A stretch of 48,559 bases of DNA from Capnocytophaga leadbetteri (GTDB taxonomy: Bacteria > Bacteroidota > Bacteroidia > Flavobacteriales > Flavobacteriaceae): NCBI RefSeq assembly GCF_003054025.1, contig NZ_QBKG01000015.1:1-48559 (forward strand). The letters are read 5' to 3'. The notes under the pieces were generated by a model. That model was not told the DNA's origin. It saw only the letters and a list, made by a program, of their open reading frames with translations, and made no database searches. A program made the position numbers and the translations under genes. Of the stretch, positions 25,280 through 33,105 are shown piece after piece; within the stretch, counting starts at the first letter, position 1, and each line of letters opens with the position of its first letter.

Positions 25280-26752
25280 ATGAATTCTACAACATCTTTA
25301 CGTACGTCTCACTTTGTGCTGACGTTAAACACCTTAGCATTCACTATTTGTTTTGCGTGTTGGACACTCAATGGGGTATTAGTAACCTATTTAGTAGACA
25401 ACAGTGTTTTCAATTGGAGTGTGGTAGAGACCGGTTGGCTATTGGGCTTACCGATACTCTCTGGCTCTATTTTCAGACCCTTAATGGGGATGTTAACCGA
25501 TAAATACGGAGGTAAACCTGTATTTAGTTCACTACTCATTTTCTGTGCGATTCCTTTCTTTTTGATGCACTTTGTCAATTCGTATTGGATGTACTTCATC
25601 TTGAGTATTCTTTTCGGTATGGTAGGTACAGGTTTTGCCGTAGGAGTAGCCTTTACTTCGGTATGGTATCCTAAGAACTGGCAAGGGCGTGCTCTTGGTA
25701 TTTTTGGTATGGGAAATGCAGGTGCTGCTATTACTACCTTTTTAGCCCCTACATTGCTCAAAATGCTTACAGCTAACGACCCCGAAGGATGGCGTTGGCT
25801 ACCTGTAATCTATGGGGTTGTAATTTTAATAATGGGATTAGCATTTTTGCTATTTACTAAAAACAAAAAAGCAGCTCAAGCCCCTAAGTCAATGCACGAA
25901 ATGCTCACTCCTCTTAAATCAACAAGGGTATGGCGTTTTGGCTTGTACTACTTCTTAGTGTTTGGTCTGTTTGTAGCTTTCTCACAATGGTTATTACCTT
26001 ACTACATCAACGTATATAGCACTACTTTAATATTAGGAGGTATGCTTGCTTCTGCTTTTAGCTTGCCTAGTGGAGTAATCAGAGCCTTAGGAGGCTATCT
26101 GTCAGATAAGTTTGGCGCTCGCGCCGTAATGCATTGGGTTCTCCTTTCTTCACTTATCATAGGTGGATTGCTAATGCTTCCTAAGATGGAAATCCTTACT
26201 CCAGGAAAAGGAGTTGCAGCTAAAAAGAATACTACTGTAGAAAAAGTAGAAGGAAATGCTATTACCCTCGCCACTGGTGAAGTAATACAACTAACAGAAA
26301 AACCTGAAATAAAAGACGGTAATTACATTTTCCCAAAAAGCTATTCTTGGCAAGAAGCCCTCGTAAAAGAAAATCAACAAGTGAAGAAAAAAGAGGTAAT
26401 AGCCCAAGGACAAACGCTTATCAAATTTGAGGCACATTTATGGGTATACACTATCTTAGTAATTCTCATTGGTATTATGTGGGGTATCGGAAAAGCTGCT
26501 GTATACAAATACATACCAGAATACTTCCCTAATGAGGTTGGTATTGTAGGGGGTATGGTAGGACTTATCGGAGGGCTTGGAGGCTTTATAGGCCCTATCC
26601 TCTTTGGTTACCTACTCGACTTTACCGGCTTATGGACAAGCTCGTGGATATTCGTGTTCTTCACTTCAGCTGTGTGCTTGTACTGGATGCATCGCACTAT
26701 CAACAAACTAAACAAAAAAGCAGCTCCAGAGCTACAAAATAAAATTGAATAA
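25280..26752 (+). CDS. narK: NarK-family nitrate/nitrite transporter with periplasmic insert
   Basis: A 490-residue major-facilitator protein with 12 helices. Family marks are FACWTLNGVLV in helix 1, the nitrate-signature glycine-rich stretches (GMGNAGAAITTFLAPTLL and GGMVGLIGGLGGFIGP) and the loop motifs DKYGGK and LSDKFGAR. Residues about 303-384 are extra: an 80-residue hydrophilic, beta-like segment between helices 9 and 10, predicted on the periplasmic side. The neighbouring NarK lacks it. It would carry nitrate in or nitrite out. It is first of a transporter pair ahead of the nitrate reductase genes. Confidence 0.9.
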   Translation: MNSTTSLRTSHFVLTLNTLAFTICFACWTLNGVLVTYLVDNSVFNWSVVETGWLLGLPILSGSIFRPLMGMLTDKYGGKPVFSSLLIFCAIPFFLMHFVNSYWMYFILSILFGMVGTGFAVGVAFTSVWYPKNWQGRALGIFGMGNAGAAITTFLAPTLLKMLTANDPEGWRWLPVIYGVVILIMGLAFLLFTKNKKAAQAPKSMHEMLTPLKSTRVWRFGLYYFLVFGLFVAFSQWLLPYYINVYSTTLILGGMLASAFSLPSGVIRALGGYLSDKFGARAVMHWVLLSSLIIGGLLMLPKMEILTPGKGVAAKKNTTVEKVEGNAITLATGEVIQLTEKPEIKDGNYIFPKSYSWQEALVKENQQVKKKEVIAQGQTLIKFEAHLWVYTILVILIGIMWGIGKAAVYKYIPEYFPNEVGIVGGMVGLIGGLGGFIGPILFGYLLDFTGLWTSSWIFVFFTSAVCLYWMHRTINKLNKKAAPELQNKIE

Positions 26753-26786
26753 TTTTTGAAAATTCACAATTTAGAATTAATTACAT

Positions 26787-28112
26787 ATGAGTAAATGGTT
26801 AGAAAAATGGGAGCCAGAAAATGAAGCTTTCTGGCAATCTACAGGTAAAAAAATAGCGAATAGAACGCTTACAATTACTACTATTGCGCTTACAATGTCG
26901 TTTGCGTGTTGGTTTCTGTATAGTGCTGTAGTAGTACAGTTACCAAAAATAGGTTTTCAGTTCAGTGATGACCAACTATTTTGGTTAGCTGCTATGCCAG
27001 GATTGGCAGGAGGTCTTTTGCGTATATTGAACACTTTTTTAATTCCTATTTTCGGAACACAAAAAGTAGTGTCTATCAGTGCATTGCTAAAGATTATCCC
27101 CTTGCTAATGCTAGGCTTTGCAGTAATGGATCCTAGTTCATCTTACGGCTACTTTATGCTGATAGGCTTCTTACTAGGTATTGGTGGAGGTGATTTCTCG
27201 TCTTATATGCCTTCTACTTCTTTGTTCTTCCCTAAACGCCTATCAGGTACCGCTTTAGGGATACAGGCTGGGGTAGGAAACTTTGGGGTGAGCCTTGTAC
27301 AGCTGCTTTCGCCTATCGTTATCAGCCTAAGTATCTTCTCTTTCTTAGGAGGAGGAGAAACAGTATTGACTACCGGTAAAACTATTTTCTTAGAAAACGT
27401 GGCGTTCATCTATGTATTGCCGCTTTTCTTAGTAGGTATTTGGGCTTGGTTCTCACTGAAGAGTATTCCTGTAAAAGCATCATTTAAAGAACAGTTAGAC
27501 ATCTTTGGCGACAAGCACACTTGGTACTGCACTGTTACATATATTATGACTTTTGGTATTTTTGCAGGTCTTTCTGCTGCATTCCCATTAATGATTAAGA
27601 ATATGTACGTACCATTAGACAATACGCTTGAGCCACTGCACTACGCCTTCTATGGCCCTCTTATCAGCTCTGCTATGCGAGTGCTTTTTGGTAAAGTAGC
27701 CGACAAGTTTGGTGGTGCTATCCTTACACATATCACTGGTATTGCTATGGGTATTCTCTTTGCTATCCTCATTTTAGGAGGTTATCTAACCCCTACTTCA
27801 GCAGATCAATTCCCAATGTTCTTTATTATCATTATGGCTATCTTCTTCTTTACAGGTGTAGGTAATGCTGCTACCTTTAAGCAATACCCTACCATCTTTG
27901 CAGCTTCTCCACGTAAGTCTGCAGGGGTAATAGGTTGGACAGCTGCTGTAGCTGCTTTTGGGCCTTTCATTTTCAATATAATGATACCACAATCACGTGC
28001 TTGGTTTGGTACTTCTAAACCTTTCTTCTGGTGTGTTTTTGCCCTATGTGTAGTAGCTACGTGGATAAACTGGCACTTCTATACCCGCAAAGGATGTGAG
28101 AGACCAAGTTAG
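26787..28112 (+). CDS. Second NarK-family nitrate/nitrite transporter
   Basis: A 441-residue major-facilitator protein with 12 helices, 34 nt after the first narK and on the same strand. Signatures include FACWFLYSAVVV in helix 1, GIGGGDFSSYMPS, GIQAGVGNFGVSLVQ (nitrate signature), and VADKFGG in the central loop. It is clearly diverged from the first copy and has a normal short loop between helices 9 and 10. Paired, unlike NarK proteins elsewhere divide the work between proton-driven nitrate uptake and nitrate/nitrite exchange (known for NarK1/NarK2). Which one does which here cannot be told. Confidence 0.9.
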   Translation: MSKWLEKWEPENEAFWQSTGKKIANRTLTITTIALTMSFACWFLYSAVVVQLPKIGFQFSDDQLFWLAAMPGLAGGLLRILNTFLIPIFGTQKVVSISALLKIIPLLMLGFAVMDPSSSYGYFMLIGFLLGIGGGDFSSYMPSTSLFFPKRLSGTALGIQAGVGNFGVSLVQLLSPIVISLSIFSFLGGGETVLTTGKTIFLENVAFIYVLPLFLVGIWAWFSLKSIPVKASFKEQLDIFGDKHTWYCTVTYIMTFGIFAGLSAAFPLMIKNMYVPLDNTLEPLHYAFYGPLISSAMRVLFGKVADKFGGAILTHITGIAMGILFAILILGGYLTPTSADQFPMFFIIIMAIFFFTGVGNAATFKQYPTIFAASPRKSAGVIGWTAAVAAFGPFIFNIMIPQSRAWFGTSKPFFWCVFALCVVATWINWHFYTRKGCERPS

Positions 28113-28168
28113 ACTGATTTTAAAAAAGAGATAATTACCTTATATCACAAGGAATTAAAACAAAACAA

Positions 28169-28214
28169 GTGAATTACGAACGGTTCTAAATTACAAAAAC
28201 TGTTTGTAATTCAC
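28169..28214. promoter_or_regulatory. 17-nt inverted repeat overlapping the nitrate reductase promoter
   Basis: GTGAATTACGAACGGTT (28169-28185) and AACTGTTTGTAATTCAC (28198-28214) are complementary at 15 of 17 positions; the two differences would be G-U pairs in RNA. The spacer is 12 nt. The right arm contains the -33 TTTG of the following promoter, so it looks like an operator for a dimeric regulator. As RNA it would also be a long hairpin after the second narK gene, but no T-run follows. Confidence 0.65.
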
Positions 28215-28233
28215 TTTCTTATTTGTATCTTTG
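28203..28233 (+). promoter_or_regulatory. Promoter of the nitrate reductase operon
   Basis: TTTG at 28203-28206, exactly 19 nt, then TATCTTTG at 28226-28233: a near-ideal Bacteroidota promoter. It excludes the longer open frame that begins at 28223. Confidence 0.8.
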
Positions 28234-28258
28234 CCCCCAAAGAGTAAAACAAAATTAT

Positions 28259-29314
28259 ATGTTCAGTATTTTCACCAAAATAAACAAGAAAGCATTCCGC
28301 AATGCTGTTATTGCTACATTGATAGTAATAGCTATTACGGTAATAGGTTCTGTAAACCTACAGAACTACGATGCTGCCCTGATGATATACTTTTTTGGTA
28401 CTATCAGTATGACTTTTGGGATAGCTTATAAGCATAGTGTTTGGCTACAACGCCCCCCTACCCAAAAGTATTGGAAACGCACTTGGCAGCTGTTGCGCAG
28501 CAAAGATTATTGGGCACAACTGAAAGACTATGGTAGGCTAACTTTTAAAAACCTACTATTGCAAAAATTCTTAATGCCTCGTAGCAAAATGCGCTGGTTA
28601 GGGCACTTCTTGCTATCCGTAGGTTGCTTAATTTCATTCGGTGTAACTTTTGGGCTTACCTTCGGATGGATGCACTTCACCTTAGTTCCCGGCACTACCG
28701 ATATGTATGAAACCCATTTTATGGGCTTCTCGGTAATGACTTTTAAATTGGGTACTATTGTAGCCTTATTCCTCTTCCACATTTTAGTATGGACTGCCAT
28801 AATGGTCATTATTGGTTCTGCTATAATGATGCACCGTCGCTTTGTAGACGAAGGGCAGATGGCAAGCCAATGGTTTGAGCGCGACTGGTTGCCTCTTATA
28901 TTGCTGATAGTTGTATCAGTAACTGGATTGGGTATTTGGTTTGATTACTCATTCTTAGAAGGCAAAATGAGTCAGTTTATGGCTATTACCCACGCCATTG
29001 CAGTAGCGATGTTCCTAATGTGGATACCTTTTGGTAAATTCTTCCATATATTTCAGCGTCCTGCCCAGATAGGGGCAAATGTATACCGCCTAAAAGGAGC
29101 TAAAGAAGGGATGCAAGTATGTCCACACACTAAAGAAGAGTACGCTTGCAAAATGCAGATAAACGACCTAAAAGAGGTGACAAAAGAGCTCGGATTCAAA
29201 TTAGAAAACAAAGAAGGAATGAGCTACTTAGAGTATAGTCCTGAAGGCAAACGCTGTATGCTAGCTAAAGCACACCTCAAAGCCCGTGAAGAAGCGGGTA
29301 GTTTCTTTGGTTAA
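28259..29314 (+). CDS. Membrane cytochrome b subunit (NarI/DsrM-like) of nitrate reductase
   Basis: Starting at ATG 28259, downstream of the promoter, gives 351 residues. About six membrane helices are seen. His116 (WLGHFLLSVG), His174 (LFHILVWTA), His245 (ITHAIAVAMF) and His263 (KFFHIFQRP) lie in helices or at their ends and could hold two b hemes. The ITHAIAV...PFGKFFHIF.RP segment is the typical last-helix pattern of NarI, DsrM and HdrE proteins that take electrons from quinol. A cytoplasmic C-terminal tail of about 80 residues has three Cys (around CPHTKEEYAC and KRCM) and may contact the soluble subunits. It is the first gene of a five-gene unit running into moaA. Confidence 0.75.
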   Translation: MFSIFTKINKKAFRNAVIATLIVIAITVIGSVNLQNYDAALMIYFFGTISMTFGIAYKHSVWLQRPPTQKYWKRTWQLLRSKDYWAQLKDYGRLTFKNLLLQKFLMPRSKMRWLGHFLLSVGCLISFGVTFGLTFGWMHFTLVPGTTDMYETHFMGFSVMTFKLGTIVALFLFHILVWTAIMVIIGSAIMMHRRFVDEGQMASQWFERDWLPLILLIVVSVTGLGIWFDYSFLEGKMSQFMAITHAIAVAMFLMWIPFGKFFHIFQRPAQIGANVYRLKGAKEGMQVCPHTKEEYACKMQINDLKEVTKELGFKLENKEGMSYLEYSPEGKRCMLAKAHLKAREEAGSFFG

Positions 29315-29347
29315 TTTCCTAATTCATTATTTTAAAAAGAGAAAATT

Positions 29348-31615
29348 ATGGCAACGTTACCCGTACCCGTAGACGAAATTATAGCAAAGTGGGGGCCCCA
29401 TAAGCACTATATGACAAAAGAGAGTGCTAAGGCGCGCGCCTCACAAACCCCTGACGAACTTGTAAAAACACACTGTTGTTTTTGCGGGTTGCAGTGTGGT
29501 ATCAAACTCAAAATAAAAAACAAAAAAGTAGTAGGTTTTGAACCTTGGAGAGAGTTCCCTTTTAACGAAGGACGTCTTTGCCCTAAAGGAGTGCAACGTT
29601 ATATGCAAGATAACCACCCTGACCGCCTACTACAACCTATCAAACGCGTAGAAGGTGTAGGCTTCGTACCTATAGAATGGGAAGAAGCTTACAGCACTGT
29701 AGTAAGTGAAATAAAACGCATACAAGAGCAATATGGCAGAAATGCTTTTGCAATGCTTTCAGGCGTATCACTTTCTACCGAAAAAAGTTATTTAGTAGGA
29801 AAATTTGCTCGTGTAGCCCTCAAAACAGCTAACTTAGACTATAACGGAAGGCTTTGTATGGTGAGTGCCGGAGCTGGTAATAAGAAAGCTTTTGGTATGG
29901 ATAGATCATCTAACTCGTGGGCTGATCTTGCTCACGCTGAAGTGATTATCATAACAGGAGCTAATATCTCTGAATGTTTTCCTGTACTTACTTATCGTAT
30001 ATGGGAAGCCCGCGATAATGGAGCAAAAATTATAGTAATTGACCCTCGTGTAATTCCTTTAGCACGTACTGCCGATGTTCACCTACCTTTGCGCTCAGGT
30101 ACCGACACTGCCCTTATGAGTACTATGCTAAAAGTACTTATTGACAACGATTGGTTAGACCACGACTTTATAGACAACTATACTTCAGGTTGGGAGGAAA
30201 CTGCTAAAACAGTAGAACACTGCACACTTGAATGGGGCGAAAAAATAACTGGTGTACCTAAAGAATTGATCTACAAAGCTGCTGAGATGTGGGGTAAAGC
30301 AAAAACCTCATTCTTAGTACACGCACGCGGTATTGAGCAACACCGTAAAGGGGTACTCAACGTGTTGAGCTGTATCAACTTAGTATTAGCAACTGGACGT
30401 ATTGGTAAACCTTATTGCGGTTATGGTACTATCACTGGGCAAGGAAACGGACAAGGAGGACGTGAACACGGACACAAGTGCGACCAGCTACCTGGTAACC
30501 GCGATATAGAAAACCCTGAACACCGCAAAATAGTAGCTGATTTTTGGGGTATTCCTGAATCGGAACTACCGCGTAAGGGACTCAGTGCTTACGAAATTAT
30601 TGATGCTATCAACAAAGGAGAAATTAAAGGGTTACTCTCTATCTGCTTCAACCCTATTATCACTTTACCTAATAATAAATACGTAAAAAGTGCCTTAGAA
30701 AAGCTCGAATTTTACACGGGTATTGATTTCTTCCTTTCAGAAACATTGCGTCACGCTAACATCGTATTAGCAGGATCTTTACAAGAAGAAGAAGAAGGTA
30801 CTACCACTACTTCAGAAGGACGTGTAGTACGTATTTCGGGAGCTGTAACCCCTCCTGGAAAAGCTAAACGCGATATAGAAATCCTGAAAGAATTAGCTAA
30901 ACGTCTTGGCGAAGAAGATAAGTTTACCTACTCTTGCAGTGAAGATATCTTTAATGAATTGAGAGAGATTTCAAAAAATTCTTACGCAGATTATTACGGT
31001 ATCACCTACGAAAAAGTAGAAAAGAATATGGGTGTATTCTGGCCTTGTCCAAGTCTCGATCACCCTGGTACTCCTCGTCTTTGGGAAGACCGTAAATTTA
31101 AAACTAATGACGGTAAGGCTCACTTTAACCCCACTCCTTATCAGCCACCAGTAGAAGAACCTGATGCTGACTATCCAGTAGTACTCACTACAGGACGTGT
31201 GGTAAGCCAGTACTTAAGTGGTACCCAAACACGCCGTATTGGTAAATTGGTAGATATTTACCCAGAACCATTAATGGAAATACACCCTGAGTTGGCTGCC
31301 AAATATGGTATAGAAGAAGGCGACTTGGTGCGTATTACTACCCGCCGCAACTCAGCAGTATTCCCTGCTAATGTAGTGGTAACTATCCGAAAAGATTCAG
31401 TATTTGTACCTTATCACTGGGGAGGTGTGAACGCTGCAAACCAGCTCACTGTAGGATTAGAAGGTCTTGACCCTATCTCTAAGATGCCCGAGTTTAAAGT
31501 GTGTGCCTGCAAGATAGAGAAAACAGGAGAGAAGAAAGCCAAAGACTCTGCTGAATATGCTTACAGAAGTAGAGATGTGCTATTTGCAGAAGGCGACACC
31601 CCTATTCCTAACTAA
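29348..31615 (+). CDS. Molybdopterin nitrate reductase, NasA/NapA-like, cytoplasmic
   Basis: A 755-residue catalytic subunit. Cys43, Cys46, Cys50 and Cys78 (CxxCxxxC...GRLCPKG) hold a [4Fe-4S] cluster. The molybdenum ligand is Cys170 in NGRLCMVSAG, as in NapA and NasA and unlike the Asp of NarG. The bis-MGD pockets follow (GANISECFPV, VIDPR, GQGNGQGGREHGHKCDQLPG), with the C-terminal domain (TTGRVVSQYLSGTQTRR, GDLVRI, VFVPYHWGG). There is no Tat signal and no C-terminal extra cluster, so the protein should stay in the cytoplasm. The adjacent NarK pair, cytochrome b and downstream nirK make nitrate the likely substrate; formate dehydrogenase is unlikely because the ligand is Cys and the context is nitrate transport. 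Confidence 0.85.
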   Translation: MATLPVPVDEIIAKWGPHKHYMTKESAKARASQTPDELVKTHCCFCGLQCGIKLKIKNKKVVGFEPWREFPFNEGRLCPKGVQRYMQDNHPDRLLQPIKRVEGVGFVPIEWEEAYSTVVSEIKRIQEQYGRNAFAMLSGVSLSTEKSYLVGKFARVALKTANLDYNGRLCMVSAGAGNKKAFGMDRSSNSWADLAHAEVIIITGANISECFPVLTYRIWEARDNGAKIIVIDPRVIPLARTADVHLPLRSGTDTALMSTMLKVLIDNDWLDHDFIDNYTSGWEETAKTVEHCTLEWGEKITGVPKELIYKAAEMWGKAKTSFLVHARGIEQHRKGVLNVLSCINLVLATGRIGKPYCGYGTITGQGNGQGGREHGHKCDQLPGNRDIENPEHRKIVADFWGIPESELPRKGLSAYEIIDAINKGEIKGLLSICFNPIITLPNNKYVKSALEKLEFYTGIDFFLSETLRHANIVLAGSLQEEEEGTTTTSEGRVVRISGAVTPPGKAKRDIEILKELAKRLGEEDKFTYSCSEDIFNELREISKNSYADYYGITYEKVEKNMGVFWPCPSLDHPGTPRLWEDRKFKTNDGKAHFNPTPYQPPVEEPDADYPVVLTTGRVVSQYLSGTQTRRIGKLVDIYPEPLMEIHPELAAKYGIEEGDLVRITTRRNSAVFPANVVVTIRKDSVFVPYHWGGVNAANQLTVGLEGLDPISKMPEFKVCACKIEKTGEKKAKDSAEYAYRSRDVLFAEGDTPIPN

Positions 31616-31656
31616 GAGTAAAAAAGAGTATACAAAAAGAGTAAAAACAAAATTCA

Positions 31657-32232
31657 ATGGCAGAACAATTTAAAAAATTCAATGATATGGAGTTCTTCTT
31701 GGATATGCAGCGCTGCATAGGCTGTCACTCTTGCGAGATGGCTTGTGCAGAATGCGAAACCAATGGAGAGACCTCAATGATTCATATTCACTATGTAGAC
31801 AGGCGCGAGACTGTACAAACTACTGTGCAAGTATGTATGCACTGCGATGACCCTATCTGTGCCAATGTATGTCCAGCAGATGCCATAGTGAAAGATGAAT
31901 ATGGTATTGTACACTCAGCTGATGTATCAAAATGTATCGGTTGTGCTAACTGTGTGCTTAGCTGTCCATTCGGTGTACCTAAGATACCTGACCAAAATGC
32001 ACTGTTAATGATGAAGTGCAATATGTGTTACGACCGTACCAGCGTAGGCTTAAAGCCTATGTGTGCTACGGTATGTCCAAGTGGAGCACTTACTTTCGAT
32101 ACCAAAGAAAATGTGGCTAAAAAACGCCCTAATAGTACCCCTATTAAGAAGTTTATCTTTGGCGAAGAGGTAGTAACTACTAAGGTAAACCTAATGATGC
32201 CTAAGGGCAGTGAAGAGATTAAGGTATTTTAA
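31657..32232 (+). CDS. Four-cluster [4Fe-4S] electron-transfer subunit
   Basis: A 191-residue DmsB/NrfC-like protein. Four cysteine groups are seen in order: CIGCHSCEMAC, CMHCDDPICANVCP, CIGCANCVLSCP, and CNMC...CATVCP, enough for four [4Fe-4S] clusters. There is no signal peptide, so it should sit on the cytoplasmic face with the molybdoenzyme and pass electrons from the cytochrome b. Compared with NarH (about 500 residues) it is far smaller and belongs to a different branch. It lies 41 nt after the catalytic subunit gene. Confidence 0.88.
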   Translation: MAEQFKKFNDMEFFLDMQRCIGCHSCEMACAECETNGETSMIHIHYVDRRETVQTTVQVCMHCDDPICANVCPADAIVKDEYGIVHSADVSKCIGCANCVLSCPFGVPKIPDQNALLMMKCNMCYDRTSVGLKPMCATVCPSGALTFDTKENVAKKRPNSTPIKKFIFGEEVVTTKVNLMMPKGSEEIKVF

Positions 32233-32252
32233 TTACAAAAAACACTAAAAAA

Positions 32253-32783
32253 ATGGTAGACGAAAATAAAAACATACCCGACTGGAAAGCAGACTTTCCG
32301 ATTAAGAAGACAGAGGCAGGCTATGTAGCAAGACGCGACTTCTTAAAAGTCATTACGCTCTTCTCTGGAATTATGGCAGCTGTAAATGTATTCATACCTA
32401 TATTCAACTTTTTCCATAAGCGAAAAGTAATTAAAGATTACTTCGTGTGTAATACTTCAGAGCTAAAAGTAGGTGCTCAGAAAACTTTTTATGTAGACGG
32501 CGATCATCGCAATCCGTATATGCTAATACGCTTAGCTGAAGACGATTGGCGTGTATACGAACAAAAATGTACTCACCTTTCTTGTTCGGTAATTTACGAT
32601 CACGAGCACGGAATGATAGAATGTCCTTGTCATCACGGCTTTTTTGACGCCAAAGATGGTAAGGTACTGCAAGGGCCTCCGCCACGCCCTCTACCACGCC
32701 TAAACGTAGTGGTAAAAGACGGCAAAATATTTGTGGAAGATTATACATACGAACAACAAATCAACCACAAAGCACACTCTTAA
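32253..32783 (+). CDS. Tat-type Rieske [2Fe-2S] protein in the nitrate reductase operon
   Basis: A 176-residue protein with a twin-arginine motif RRDFLK (residues 27-32) and one membrane helix (about 33-54), then a Rieske domain. Ligands are Cys106 and His108 (CTHLSC), Cys124 and His127 (CPCHHG); Cys111 and Cys126 should form the disulfide seen in high-potential Rieske proteins of bc complexes. The Tat motif implies that the cluster is exported and faces the periplasm. This is unexpected beside a cytoplasmic reductase and suggests quinol oxidation on the outer face, in the manner of a bc complex. Confidence 0.88.
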   Translation: MVDENKNIPDWKADFPIKKTEAGYVARRDFLKVITLFSGIMAAVNVFIPIFNFFHKRKVIKDYFVCNTSELKVGAQKTFYVDGDHRNPYMLIRLAEDDWRVYEQKCTHLSCSVIYDHEHGMIECPCHHGFFDAKDGKVLQGPPPRPLPRLNVVVKDGKIFVEDYTYEQQINHKAHS

Positions 32784-32805
32784 TTAACAATTAACAATTG
32801 ATGTT

Positions 32806-33105
32806 ATGGCAATTAGAAAGAAACCTATACAAAAAGCTACTACTCGTGTAAATGATATGTTAGCTTTTATCATTGGCATTTACATACTACTTACAGGTAT
32901 GCAAATGTGGTTACTATTTGGTACTATCAACAAAGCTCTATATCTGTACAATACAGAGATCAATGTACAAGAATTTGCTACGTGGTCAGCTATAGGCTCT
33001 GTAGTAATATTCTTATGCTTATTGTTCTTCTTACGTTATATACCAATGATTAAGACGGGAAAAATACTAAAAGGAGACGAAAAAGAAGAAGAGTATGAGT
33101 ACTAA
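32806..33105 (+). CDS. Small two-helix membrane protein of the nitrate reductase operon
   Basis: A 99-residue protein with two membrane helices (about 18-38 and 58-80), a basic N-terminus (RKKPIQK) and an acidic C-terminus (GDEKEEEYEY). Both ends should lie in the cytoplasm. It may belong to the DUF6755 group of small Bacteroidota membrane proteins, but I am not certain. Its 3' end overlaps the start of moaA by 11 bases. It may be a structural subunit of the reductase complex. Confidence 0.65.
   Translation: MAIRKKPIQKATTRVNDMLAFIIGIYILLTGMQMWLLFGTINKALYLYNTEINVQEFATWSAIGSVVIFLCLLFFLRYIPMIKTGKILKGDEKEEEYEY

Noticed and set aside
28131-28156. Small hairpin after the second narK gene (AATTACCTT / AAGGAATT)
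   Set aside because: Short arms with a bulge, AT-rich and no T-run; not enough for a terminator call.
28223-28258. Upstream in-frame start for the cytochrome b subunit
   Set aside because: It overlaps the -7 element at 28226-28233; the ATG at 28259 follows the promoter and gives a normal N-terminus.
29348-31615. NarG or formate dehydrogenase assignment for the molybdoenzyme
   Set aside because: NarG is about 1200 residues with an Asp ligand. Formate dehydrogenases usually carry Sec or Cys in a different motif, and the context here is nitrate transport and nirK.
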